Below are positions 1 to 5,396 of a DNA stretch of 5,396 nt, piece after piece. Made by a program: the position numbers and the translations under genes. The notes below the pieces were generated by a model, which was not told the DNA's origin, ran no database searches, and saw nothing but the letters and a program-made list of their open reading frames with translations. The stretch's first letter is position 1; each line of letters begins with the position of its first letter. The DNA lies in the NCBI GenBank assembly GCA_034409055.1, contig DAOUMU010000108.1, positions 1 through 5,396 on the forward strand. The letters are read 5' to 3'. The stretch comes from DAOUMU01 sp034409055 (lineage in GTDB: Bacteria > Chloroflexota > Anaerolineae > 4572-78 > J111).

Positions 1-127
1 GCCAAAAGCATAAATCTGAAAAGCGCAATATTGAACAAGAACTCAAAATCATATGGCCATCTCCAGATTTAACAAGCAGGATGGAGTTACCACAGATATG
101 AAGTTTCATTCACGGGTATTGGGTTTA
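1..127. other. Non-coding or unassigned left edge
   Basis: No gene can be supported here. A plus-strand frame is open from the window edge to a TGA at 99-101 (about 32 codons). It could be the 3' end of a gene lying outside the window, but a run of this length is expected by chance fairly often and no motif is recognisable. The base composition is AT-rich, in contrast to the GC-rich repeat cluster that begins at about 128. Confidence 0.4.
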
Positions 128-189
128 ACACGCAGTACGCCGCCAAGGGCACGCCGCCAGGGGCACGCAAGCGAGCGACACGCAGTACG
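128..189. repeat. Short tandem and direct repeat cluster
   Basis: A 14-bp unit, ACGCCGCCARGGGC, occurs twice in tandem at 137-150 and 151-164 with one mismatch, and a decayed third start (ACGC) follows. A perfect 12-bp direct repeat, ACACGCAGTACG, flanks this block at 128-139 and 178-189. The cluster is much more GC-rich than the sequence to its left. It resembles the low-complexity intergenic repeat arrays seen in many large bacterial genomes. An open frame runs through it on the plus strand, but the repeats make real coding unlikely here. Confidence 0.75.
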
Positions 190-204
190 ATTTGGGGGGC
201 ATTA

Positions 205-258
205 CCCGCCTGTACCCACAGGGCACAGGTACCCGTACCGGGCACAGGCGGGCGCAGG
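205..258. repeat. Nested inverted repeat with GGGCACAGG direct repeats
   Basis: The arm at 205-217 (CCCGCCTGTACCC) is the reverse complement of 240-252 (GGGCACAGGCGGG) except for one mismatched pair (214/243). Inside the loop is a second perfect hairpin, GGTAC at 228-232 with GTACC at 235-239. The element also carries the direct repeat GGGCACAGG at 221-229 and 240-248, with a diverged copy GGGCGCAGG at 250-258. The form is like a REP/BIME-type palindromic unit. A run of seven T lies at 261-267, but it is separated from the stem by 8 bases, so an intrinsic terminator is a weaker reading. Confidence 0.7.
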
Positions 259-283
259 TATTTTTTTGGAACTGCCTAACCTG

Positions 284-574
284 ATGGACGCGCTGATGAA
301 AGCGGTGGCCCAGGGCCGGTCCAAACGGGTGGAGTCCCAAGGCTCCGGCCTCGGGACGCGGTGGAGCGGGATGGAGATTGCCGCAATCAGCAAACTCAAG
401 CCCATCCAGCAGCCGGTGCTGTTGCCTGATTTTCCGCAGCAGGTCGAGACCGACCTGGAGATCATGCAGGTTGAGGTCGGCGGCGGCGTGGTGCAACTCT
501 CCTGGAGCGAGTTGGATATGGCTACGATGCCGCAGCCAACACCGGCTTTTCGGCAAGTGAAGGTGGTTGAATAG
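284..574 (+). CDS. Hypothetical protein, possibly 5'-truncated remnant
   Basis: This is a 96-residue open frame from ATG 284 to TAG 572-574, and I do not recognise the product. It has no signal peptide, membrane segment or known motif. The sequence looks like an ordinary soluble alpha/beta protein, with a short amphipathic N-terminal helix (MDALMKAVAQ), a proline-containing middle and a Val-rich C-terminus ending QVKVVE. The main support for coding is codon use: 76 of 96 third positions are G or C, while the first 34 codons of the large minus-strand gene are about half. The same frame is open back to 53, but 128-258 is repeat sequence, so the upstream part is unlikely to be native. The coding-like style seems to begin at about 262 (LELPNLM), which suggests that the original 5' end was replaced by the repeat cluster. 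ATG 284 has only a weak GGA at 268-270, too distant for a good ribosome site. It may be a pseudogene fragment. Confidence 0.4.
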   Translation: MDALMKAVAQGRSKRVESQGSGLGTRWSGMEIAAISKLKPIQQPVLLPDFPQQVETDLEIMQVEVGGGVVQLSWSELDMATMPQPTPAFRQVKVVE

Positions 575-826
575 CAAGTAAAACTGAATGTCACTAAAGT
601 GAAAGTAAAAGGGGGAGGCGAACAGTTTGCCTTTCTCTGAAGGCTGAACAGCGTGTGATCCGCAAGGTCATTACTGCGATCTGGTTGGGTTGGCGCTGGT
701 CAGTATCGTTTTAGGGCGATGTTTTATTACCAAAGTGTTTTTATAGCTGTTGGTCAAGCAAACATCGTCCTTTTTTGTGGCAAACATCTTTTTAAGTTGG
801 AGTGAGGACTACTAATAAATGACCCA
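575..826. other. Intergenic region between convergent units
   Basis: No coding frame is supported. The segment contains small palindromes (TCACT-AA-AGTGA at 591-602; GCCTT/AAGGC at 629-633 and 640-644) that are too short to interpret alone. It also holds the stronger hairpin listed separately at 713-776. No convincing terminator with a T-tract is seen in the minus direction downstream of the large ATPase gene, which stops at 827. Confidence 0.6.
713..776 (+). terminator. Candidate intrinsic terminator
   Basis: The arm 713-724 (AGGGCGATGTTT) pairs with 760-771 (AAACATCGTCCT) over 12 positions with one G-U pair, and T at 771-776 forms a six-base T-tract at once after the stem. The 35-base loop contains an inner stem, ACCAA 729-733 with TTGGT 750-754. 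The T-tract is on the plus strand only, so it would stop transcription coming from the 284-574 side. The large loop weakens the case. The 9-mer GCAAACATC of the right arm recurs at 780-788 followed by five T, giving an alternative partner for the left arm. Confidence 0.45.
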
Positions 827-3800
827 CTAGTCGCAGTTTTCACCCCATAGAAATGTTTTTACTGGATAACTATCCGGACTGCGAGCGCCTATAAACCCTT
901 CAATAACCCCATCCTGGGTTATATTTTCAGCCTCAGAAATTCGCACAGACCAATAATATAGTTGATTGCACTTCAAGATATTGTCATTGACATTAACGGA
1001 AGTTTTATTTCTTACAGCTAAAGTAATTAAAGGGTTCAAGCTTTTTTCGTAATCGTCAAGTTTTTCATAAATTCTGACGTCGAAATATTCGTTTTCTTTC
1101 AAAGGGCCATCCGTCCATTTCCACGAAAGTGAAGCAAATCTGGTGATAGGATATCCATCGGGAGGGTTAGTTGGTATAGGGGCTCTTGTATAAAAAAGCG
1201 TTATCGTCGGTACTGGAGTGAGTGTAGGTGTTGGGGTAGGTGTAGTCGTTGGGATAGGTGTAGTCGTTGGGGTACGTGTAGGCTTAGGAATAACAGTTAC
1301 GGGGATCTGAGGTGTAATCATTTTGCCATTACGTAGTATTACACGTAATTCGTAAGTAGTGGATACTTTAGGGCATTCCTGATGAGCGGGCCTTTCTCCA
1401 ATTTCAGGTTTACCTTGTAAATATACCGCCCGAACATTCACTACATGCCAAGACAGTGTAATGCATTCATCACTACCGGTCATAGTGCGATCGGCACGAA
1501 AATCAATGCTCGCATCACCTATAATAATAGGTGTAGATGTTGCTGTCGGTGTAGGGGTTGGAGTGGGAGGGGGTGAGTCGTGAACGCTGGCCAAATCATC
1601 AATGTAAATAGTTCCAGTAATAGGTGAAGTATCAATATCTGTAACTTGATATAAAGCCAGACCCTCAAAGCTGATGGGATAATCTAAGAGGTCATCTCCA
1701 GGCTCGCTGACTGTTGTCGTCGGCCAAGTATGGCTGGTATCAAGGTAGGCCGTCATCTTCTCCCACCCTATATGATTAATTTGGCCGAACGTGAATCGCC
1801 GAGATTCATCGGCACTGTCTTTAACGAAAAGAAGCAAAAGATGACCTGATCCATCTCCGTTAACCCAAGCTGTAACTTGGTTAGGTTGCCCTTCCAACAA
1901 TTGAGGTGGAAATAATATCAAATCAATAGGTTCTCTTGAAAAATCATATGTTAACTGCCCAGAATAATTGCTATCATATGCTTGTGTCGTTGTTAGCTTA
2001 AACATGTCAAATGGTCCATCAAATGGCCACCAATCAGAGGGGGACTCAAAGTCTTTAAATACACCTAGAGGATTCGGTTCGGGTGTGAATGTCGAAGTTG
2101 GCGTATTTGTAGCTGTTGATGTTGGTGTAGCCGTTGGAGGAGGAGTATTGGTGGGGATAGGCGATGGTGGTATCGGCGTAATAGTCGGGGAAGGAAGAAA
2201 TTCGGCCATATCTGGATGGTTTCTTACAAGGCTGTGAAGTTGGCTTGTATCTTCTACTATTTGTCTTACTCGTTCACGCCAATGATCACCTAAGTCAAGC
2301 TGTTGTGATGTAGCCAGAACCTTACTAAGATCATCAACTGCGTGAGCATGTTCTTCCATTGCTATGTAAGTTTGTGCTCGCTCAAAATATGTAGCTGGGT
2401 TTTCATCATTTGATCCAATAGCACTGCTATAGTTCGCTAGAGCTTCTGTATAATCCTTATCTACAAAGGCGTTTACTCCAGCCAACCAATTTTCAATCTC
2501 TTTAGCTAAAACTCTGCTGGTTTCATCTGATTTATCAAGTGCTTCAAGCATTGCTTGTAACAAGCGTGCATCATTAGTGTCAATCCCATTCAATAATATG
2601 TAAGTTCCCTTAATAACGGTTCTTATCTGTGGTTGTAAATCTTGTGTAGCCTGATTGAAAAGGTCGATTCTTTCGGCAAGAGCAATGCCATAAAATAATT
2701 CAACGGCTTGGTTACTATATCCGGGTACGTTAAATAAGTTCGCCAAATTATCTAGCCGTACATTTGGATTGGTAGTTGTATTGTAACTGGTTATGAAAGC
2801 ATTAGCCAAGACTTCATTCGTTGCAAACTGATTCTTCTGATATATGAAATAGCTACCTGTAATACACAATACCGTTATCACCATCATACTTATGACAAAG
2901 TATATGGTAAAGATACGCATCCGGTTCACAGGAGTATTGGCTTTGATCCAAGCCATATTGAAAGCTTGGCGGTAAATCTCATTGCGAATCTTCAAGTACC
3001 CATTCTCGACTCGGATCAGGCCAAGCAGTTTCAGATCGTTTTGGGGGGGGGAACGCTCGTCCTCGATGACTTTTTTTTCTTTGTAAATGTCACGATAGAG
3101 TGCCAATAGTTTAGCACGTTGAGGACTCCGGATAATATTTGTGTGGATAAATTGCAGGTTTTCTTCCCGGCGTTCACCTTCAGAGAAAAAAATATCTTGA
3201 ATCAGTGTGTCAACCTGCGCATCAGTCCAAGTCTTATCGCTACTTTCAGTTGTCGCCTGGCATAGTTTTTGAGTGAGATAGGGATGACCGTTGGTCCAGT
3301 AGAAGATACGAGTGAAGATAGCCTGACCTTGTTCTGGGTAAATTCGTTCAAGCCCTTGCTCAAGAACCTGTGCATCCGTGCGGCTAAACTCACGTAGATC
3401 GATGCCCCGCCCCACATTAAACGGGGTACGAGCTTGGTCTTTAATCAGATCAGAGGGGGTAGCCACCCCAAGAAGAACGAAGGTAAGCCGCTTGAAGCGA
3501 GGCTCCTTGGCCCGCTCGTTATAGGTGGACCGGATAGCCGCAAAGAAATCATCAGTGAAATAATGCCTAAGGGTAGTATCAATCTCATCGATAAAGATAA
3601 CGATGGGTGTCTTGATCTCAGTCAAAACAACGTCTCGTAGAAAATTGATGAGACGTTTGGCCGGGGAAAGGGCTGCATTTTCATTCCACCAGGTTTCGGC
3701 GTCAGTAGAAAGGCTCAACTGATGTTCAATCTCAGTGATAAGGCTAAGGTACCATTGATCAATGGTAACCTTAGTGCCGATTCCGGTTAAGTCAATGATT

Positions 3801-4015
3801 ACGCTGCTGATATCTTGTTTTCGCAGACGATGAGCAGCACGATGTATGAGGCTCGTCTTACCCATTTGTCGACTGGCCAAGACATAGCAAAATTCACCAG
3901 CTTGAGTCAATTGAAAAATTTCTTCATCAGCCGGTCGCTGCACGTAAGAGGGTTTATCGGAACTCATTGCGCCGCCGACGACAAAAAAGTCTGAGTTCTG
4001 AGTATGTGCGCGCAT
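827..4015 (-). CDS. Membrane-anchored AAA_35-like ATPase with extracytoplasmic TPR and beta-domain arm
   Basis: 1062 residues; a probable membrane-linked sensor or scaffold NTPase. Residues 1-355 form an AAA_35-like (STAND/AAA-type) ATPase: the family opening FFVVGGAM..SYVQRPADEE (10-32), Walker A ASRQMGKTS (47-55, Ala replacing the first Gly, as in the family), Walker B IVIFIDEID (138-146), a sensor-like strand FVLLGVATP (179-187), TPFNVGRG (197-204), GHPYL (243-247), and a winged-helix-like tail (about 295-355). The opening motif supports ATG 4015 over Met17. One membrane helix spans about 368-392, preceded by Arg/Lys, so the C-terminus is predicted outside. Then come a helical segment, about two TPRs (508-575), Thr/Pro stalk 1 (608-648), a jelly-roll domain with NGDGSG (719-724; whole about 650-812), stalk 2 (814-829), an Ig-like domain with Cys851/Cys881 (830-909), stalk 3 (910-938) and an FN3-like domain (940-1062). 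It overlaps the upstream ATPase gene by one base. Domain assignments are by eye; the role is inferred. Confidence 0.9.
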   Translation of the reverse strand: MRAHTQNSDFFVVGGAMSSDKPSYVQRPADEEIFQLTQAGEFCYVLASRQMGKTSLIHRAAHRLRKQDISSVIIDLTGIGTKVTIDQWYLSLITEIEHQLSLSTDAETWWNENAALSPAKRLINFLRDVVLTEIKTPIVIFIDEIDTTLRHYFTDDFFAAIRSTYNERAKEPRFKRLTFVLLGVATPSDLIKDQARTPFNVGRGIDLREFSRTDAQVLEQGLERIYPEQGQAIFTRIFYWTNGHPYLTQKLCQATTESSDKTWTDAQVDTLIQDIFFSEGERREENLQFIHTNIIRSPQRAKLLALYRDIYKEKKVIEDERSPPQNDLKLLGLIRVENGYLKIRNEIYRQAFNMAWIKANTPVNRMRIFTIYFVISMMVITVLCITGSYFIYQKNQFATNEVLANAFITSYNTTTNPNVRLDNLANLFNVPGYSNQAVELFYGIALAERIDLFNQATQDLQPQIRTVIKGTYILLNGIDTNDARLLQAMLEALDKSDETSRVLAKEIENWLAGVNAFVDKDYTEALANYSSAIGSNDENPATYFERAQTYIAMEEHAHAVDDLSKVLATSQQLDLGDHWRERVRQIVEDTSQLHSLVRNHPDMAEFLPSPTITPIPPSPIPTNTPPPTATPTSTATNTPTSTFTPEPNPLGVFKDFESPSDWWPFDGPFDMFKLTTTQAYDSNYSGQLTYDFSREPIDLILFPPQLLEGQPNQVTAWVNGDGSGHLLLLFVKDSADESRRFTFGQINHIGWEKMTAYLDTSHTWPTTTVSEPGDDLLDYPISFEGLALYQVTDIDTSPITGTIYIDDLASVHDSPPPTPTPTPTATSTPIIIGDASIDFRADRTMTGSDECITLSWHVVNVRAVYLQGKPEIGERPAHQECPKVSTTYELRVILRNGKMITPQIPVTVIPKPTRTPTTTPIPTTTPTPTPTLTPVPTITLFYTRAPIPTNPPDGYPITRFASLSWKWTDGPLKENEYFDVRIYEKLDDYEKSLNPLITLAVRNKTSVNVNDNILKCNQLYYWSVRISEAENITQDGVIEGFIGARSPDSYPVKTFLWGENCD
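1202..1288 (-). repeat. Coding repeat: Thr/Pro stalk 3 with 18-bp tandem duplication
   Basis: This codes residues 910-938 of the membrane ATPase, an almost pure Thr/Pro stretch linking the Ig-like and FN3-like domains. On the plus strand, 1237-1254 and 1255-1272 are tandem copies of an 18-bp unit (TAGGTGTAGTCGTTGGGR) that differ only at the last base, and they encode the two TTTPxP units. A decayed third start follows at 1273. The near-perfect DNA identity, beyond what the protein needs, points to a recent in-frame duplication. Such stalks are extended and probably surface-exposed. Confidence 0.8.
1529..1576 (-). repeat. Coding repeat: Thr/Pro stalk 2
   Basis: This codes residues 814-829 of the membrane ATPase (SPPPTPTPTPTATSTP), a short extended spacer between the jelly-roll and the Ig-like domain. 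It is a low-complexity PT dipeptide repeat of the type common in Chloroflexota surface proteins. Confidence 0.75.
2072..2194 (-). repeat. Coding repeat: Thr/Pro stalk 1
   Basis: This codes residues 608-648 of the membrane ATPase, a roughly 41-residue Thr/Pro/Ser-rich stalk. It separates the membrane-proximal TPR region from the jelly-roll domain and is the longest of the three stalks. A plus-strand open frame opposite it (1968-2237), rich in Gly and Val, is only the complement of this low-complexity stretch. Confidence 0.75.
2840..2914 (-). other. Predicted single transmembrane helix
   Basis: Residues 368-392 of the membrane ATPase are hydrophobic and uninterrupted by charge (IFTIYFVISMMVITVLC and onward). 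Arg365 and Arg367 lie just before them. By the positive-inside rule the ATPase is cytoplasmic and everything after residue 392 is extracytoplasmic. No other segment of the protein is hydrophobic enough to be a second helix. Confidence 0.85.
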
Positions 4016-4017
4016 CA
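4013..4017 (-). promoter_or_regulatory. TGATG stop/start overlap (translational coupling)
   Basis: Read on the minus strand, the TGA stop of the 440-aa ATPase (4017-4015) shares its A with the ATG of the 1062-aa ATPase (4015-4013). No purine-rich Shine-Dalgarno sequence is visible in the 20 bases before this ATG. Re-initiation by ribosomes finishing the first gene is the likely way the second is translated, which implies linked amounts of the two proteins. Confidence 0.8.
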
Positions 4018-5337
4018 GAGTATGCCCGAAAAATAGCTACGATACAACCCACAACGACAGGCACATTTGTCTCCAACTCCTTTCACCAAACCAGCTTGTT
4101 GTAAACAGAAGAACGCCTTCTCATTATTACAACGCTCTCGTTTGATCACTTCTTCCAGTGCTACTCGCAAGTCTCGGTTATTAAGCAACAAGCGATAGTG
4201 ATGTCGTAGATGATCACTAAAGGGGCTCTGTGCGGTGACCGCGATATCATTCAATTCTGTCCAAGTTAATTGTTCGGTTACCAGGGTATATAGTGCGAGA
4301 CGGGTAAGATAAGGATGGCCATTTAGTAAGGTCATAAATTGCGGAATGTCACATTCTTTTAAGGGAGAGTTGTGTCGTTGGTTCAAATCTCGTACCTGAT
4401 CATCGTCAAAATCGTCTAGCTGAATTTTGTACCCAACATTAAAGGGTGATTGACTCAAATCCGGGATAAGTAAGTAGGGTTCTGTAGAAATAACTAAAAC
4501 AATGTTAAGTCTATTCCATCTTTCATCGCGAGACCGGGTGTCATGCCATGAACGAATTAGACCGAAAAAATCCGCAGAGAAGCCAGAGTGCAACAGACGA
4601 TCTGCTTCGTCTATAGCGAGAATGATTGGATTATCATCCTTAGTCAAAATGTAACGCCTGAATAGTTTGGTCAATTTCCTGGTTGATGGCAGCGAACTGT
4701 GCCATAGTTTCTCCACTTCTAAATCGAGTTCCAGTTCATCGGCGATGAACTCGGCCAGGAAACGCAGGAAGCTGTCTAGTGAGGTCAAATCCTCACTGGC
4801 AACACTTTGCATATTGAGATCGGCATTTCTAGCTCCATTTTGATGGGCATAATATAAGCCCCGAACAAGTAATGAAGTTTTTCCTGTCTGACGTGGGGCA
4901 CGAATGATGGTTGTCGTACCCGGTTTTATTAATTCACGTTGAAGACGAAGATCGGCCTCGCGCTCGATGTATAACTCATCTCGCAGTTTGACTGCCCCGC
5001 CTGGCGTTTCTAGTTCTTGGAGAACACTCTCATCAAATTCCGGGAGAGGAGGAGTGGGTCCTTCATTTTTGGAGATCAAACCACCATCCTCAGAGCGAAA
5101 CAGGTTGCGCAGCAATCGCTCGGGTTCTGGATATTGGGCTTGCCAGAGTAGACTTCTAGCCCACTCCTGATCCAACCGACCGTGCTTCAAGCAATAATGA
5201 ACCAATATCTCCACGTTCTCCGCATCGGGAACATACTTGCCTCGTTTCCAGTTTTCGACCGTAGATCTACTATAGAGTGTCTTGAAAAAAAGGTTTAGTA
5301 TGGGCTGTGAGCGAAGGCTCTCGTTGCACATTAACAT
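4015..5337 (-). CDS. Soluble AAA_35-like ATPase with N-terminal HTH-like region
   Basis: 440 residues with no membrane segment; probably a cytosolic NTP-dependent switch. Residues about 10-75 resemble an XRE-type helix-turn-helix plus helical tail (YSRSTVENWKRGK at 22-34, then EWARSLLWQAQYP). A Pro-containing linker (93-104) leads to the AAA_35-like ATPase: the opening ETPGGAVKLRDELYIEREAD (110-129), Walker A APRQTGKTS (147-155, Ala for the first Gly, usual in the family), Walker B IILAIDEAD (238-246), STEPYLLI (284-291), QSPFNVG (296-302) and GHPYL (340-344). The C-terminal 370-440 looks like a winged helix and ends CRCGLYRSYF, the common family ending. ATG 5337 is the first usable start in frame; an in-frame TGA lies about 10 codons upstream. 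The aligned first HTH helix seems to begin in those upstream codons, so the N-terminus may be short by a few residues or frameshifted. No clear ribosome site is seen. It is first in a two-gene operon. A regulator or STAND-like signalling role is inferred, not shown. Confidence 0.88.
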   Translation of the reverse strand: MLMCNESLRSQPILNLFFKTLYSRSTVENWKRGKYVPDAENVEILVHYCLKHGRLDQEWARSLLWQAQYPEPERLLRNLFRSEDGGLISKNEGPTPPLPEFDESVLQELETPGGAVKLRDELYIEREADLRLQRELIKPGTTTIIRAPRQTGKTSLLVRGLYYAHQNGARNADLNMQSVASEDLTSLDSFLRFLAEFIADELELDLEVEKLWHSSLPSTRKLTKLFRRYILTKDDNPIILAIDEADRLLHSGFSADFFGLIRSWHDTRSRDERWNRLNIVLVISTEPYLLIPDLSQSPFNVGYKIQLDDFDDDQVRDLNQRHNSPLKECDIPQFMTLLNGHPYLTRLALYTLVTEQLTWTELNDIAVTAQSPFSDHLRHHYRLLLNNRDLRVALEEVIKRERCNNEKAFFCLQQAGLVKGVGDKCACRCGLYRSYFSGIL

Positions 5338-5396
5338 AAAGTTATAAACATCATCGACTATTTCTCATTACCACGGCGATATTTCGGACGGATGTT
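5338..5396. other. Upstream edge of the operon
   Basis: Only 59 bases precede the first ATPase gene, and no convincing promoter or ribosome site is seen. On the minus strand one frame is open from the window edge to a TAG at 5360-5358 (12 codons). It could be the tail of an upstream gene but is too short to support. Another ATG (5368-5366) begins a five-codon frame ending in TGA, which matters for the start question of the ATPase gene. Confidence 0.5.

Noticed and set aside
3..101. Possible 3' end of a gene entering from the left edge
   Set aside because: About 32 open codons without a motif are too few to separate from chance.
53..283. Upstream extension of the plus-strand open frame to ATG 53
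   Set aside because: It passes through tandem and inverted repeats, giving Arg/Pro/Gly-rich low-complexity protein; this looks like chance openness in GC-rich repeat DNA.
125..594. Two minus-strand open frames (577-125 and 594-202) opposite the small hypothetical gene
   Set aside because: They run through the repeat cluster, show no recognisable motif, and the plus-strand frame has the GC-rich third-position pattern expected of the real coding frame.
1202..1288. Repeat run considered as a CRISPR-like array
   Set aside because: The units are directly adjacent, without unique spacers, and they encode Thr/Pro residues in the frame of a real protein.
1968..2237. Plus-strand open frame rich in Gly and Val
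   Set aside because: It is the complement of the Thr/Pro stalk codons of the membrane ATPase; the repeat composition keeps it free of stops.
3202..3640. Small open frames on both strands inside the large ATPase gene
   Set aside because: They overlap conserved ATPase motifs (PFNVG, Walker B) in the real frame and have no motif or start signal of their own.
4967..5170. Plus-strand open frame of 67 codons
   Set aside because: It is a shadow of the linker and N-terminal ATPase region of the 440-aa protein.
5341..5346. TATAAC on the minus strand as a -10 promoter box
   Set aside because: It lies three bases before the ATG and has no -35-like hexamer at the right distance, so it cannot be supported as a promoter.

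Overview
The window suggests a bacterial chromosome segment, most likely from a Chloroflexota-type (Anaerolineae-like) organism. The clues are two AAA_35-like ("AAA-like domain") ATPases, long Thr/Pro "PTPTPT" stalks, and Chloroflexota-style extracytoplasmic beta-domains. This is a judgement from protein style, not a database result.

Layout. Positions 1-260 hold no convincing gene, but they contain a GC-rich cluster of short tandem, direct and inverted repeats (128-258). Next to it, on the plus strand, is a short open frame of unknown function (best start 284, stop 574) with strongly GC-rich third codon positions. It is probably a 5'-truncated remnant or a small hypothetical gene. Positions 575-826 are intergenic and hold one candidate plus-strand intrinsic terminator (713-776). 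The rest is a two-gene minus-strand operon, read right to left: a 440-aa soluble ATPase with an N-terminal helix-turn-helix-like region (5337-4015), then a 1062-aa membrane-anchored ATPase (4015-827). The stop of the first and the start of the second share one base (TGATG), so they are probably translationally coupled.

How the genes may work together. The two ATPases are paralogous in their catalytic cores: Walker A of the RQxGKTS type, Walker B IDE, a PFNVG motif and a GHPYL motif, in the same order. The upstream protein looks cytosolic and may bind DNA or a partner through its HTH-like N-terminus. The downstream protein has its ATPase inside, one membrane helix, then a TPR segment and three globular beta-domains on Thr/Pro stalks outside the membrane. 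A reasonable inference is a transmembrane STAND-like signalling or sensing pair, in which an external ligand-binding arm is linked to internal NTPase switches, one of which may reach DNA. The ligand, output and physiological role cannot be read from the sequence.

Limits. The right edge cuts off only 59 bases upstream of the operon, so its promoter and any upstream gene are not seen. The start of the 440-aa protein is uncertain.
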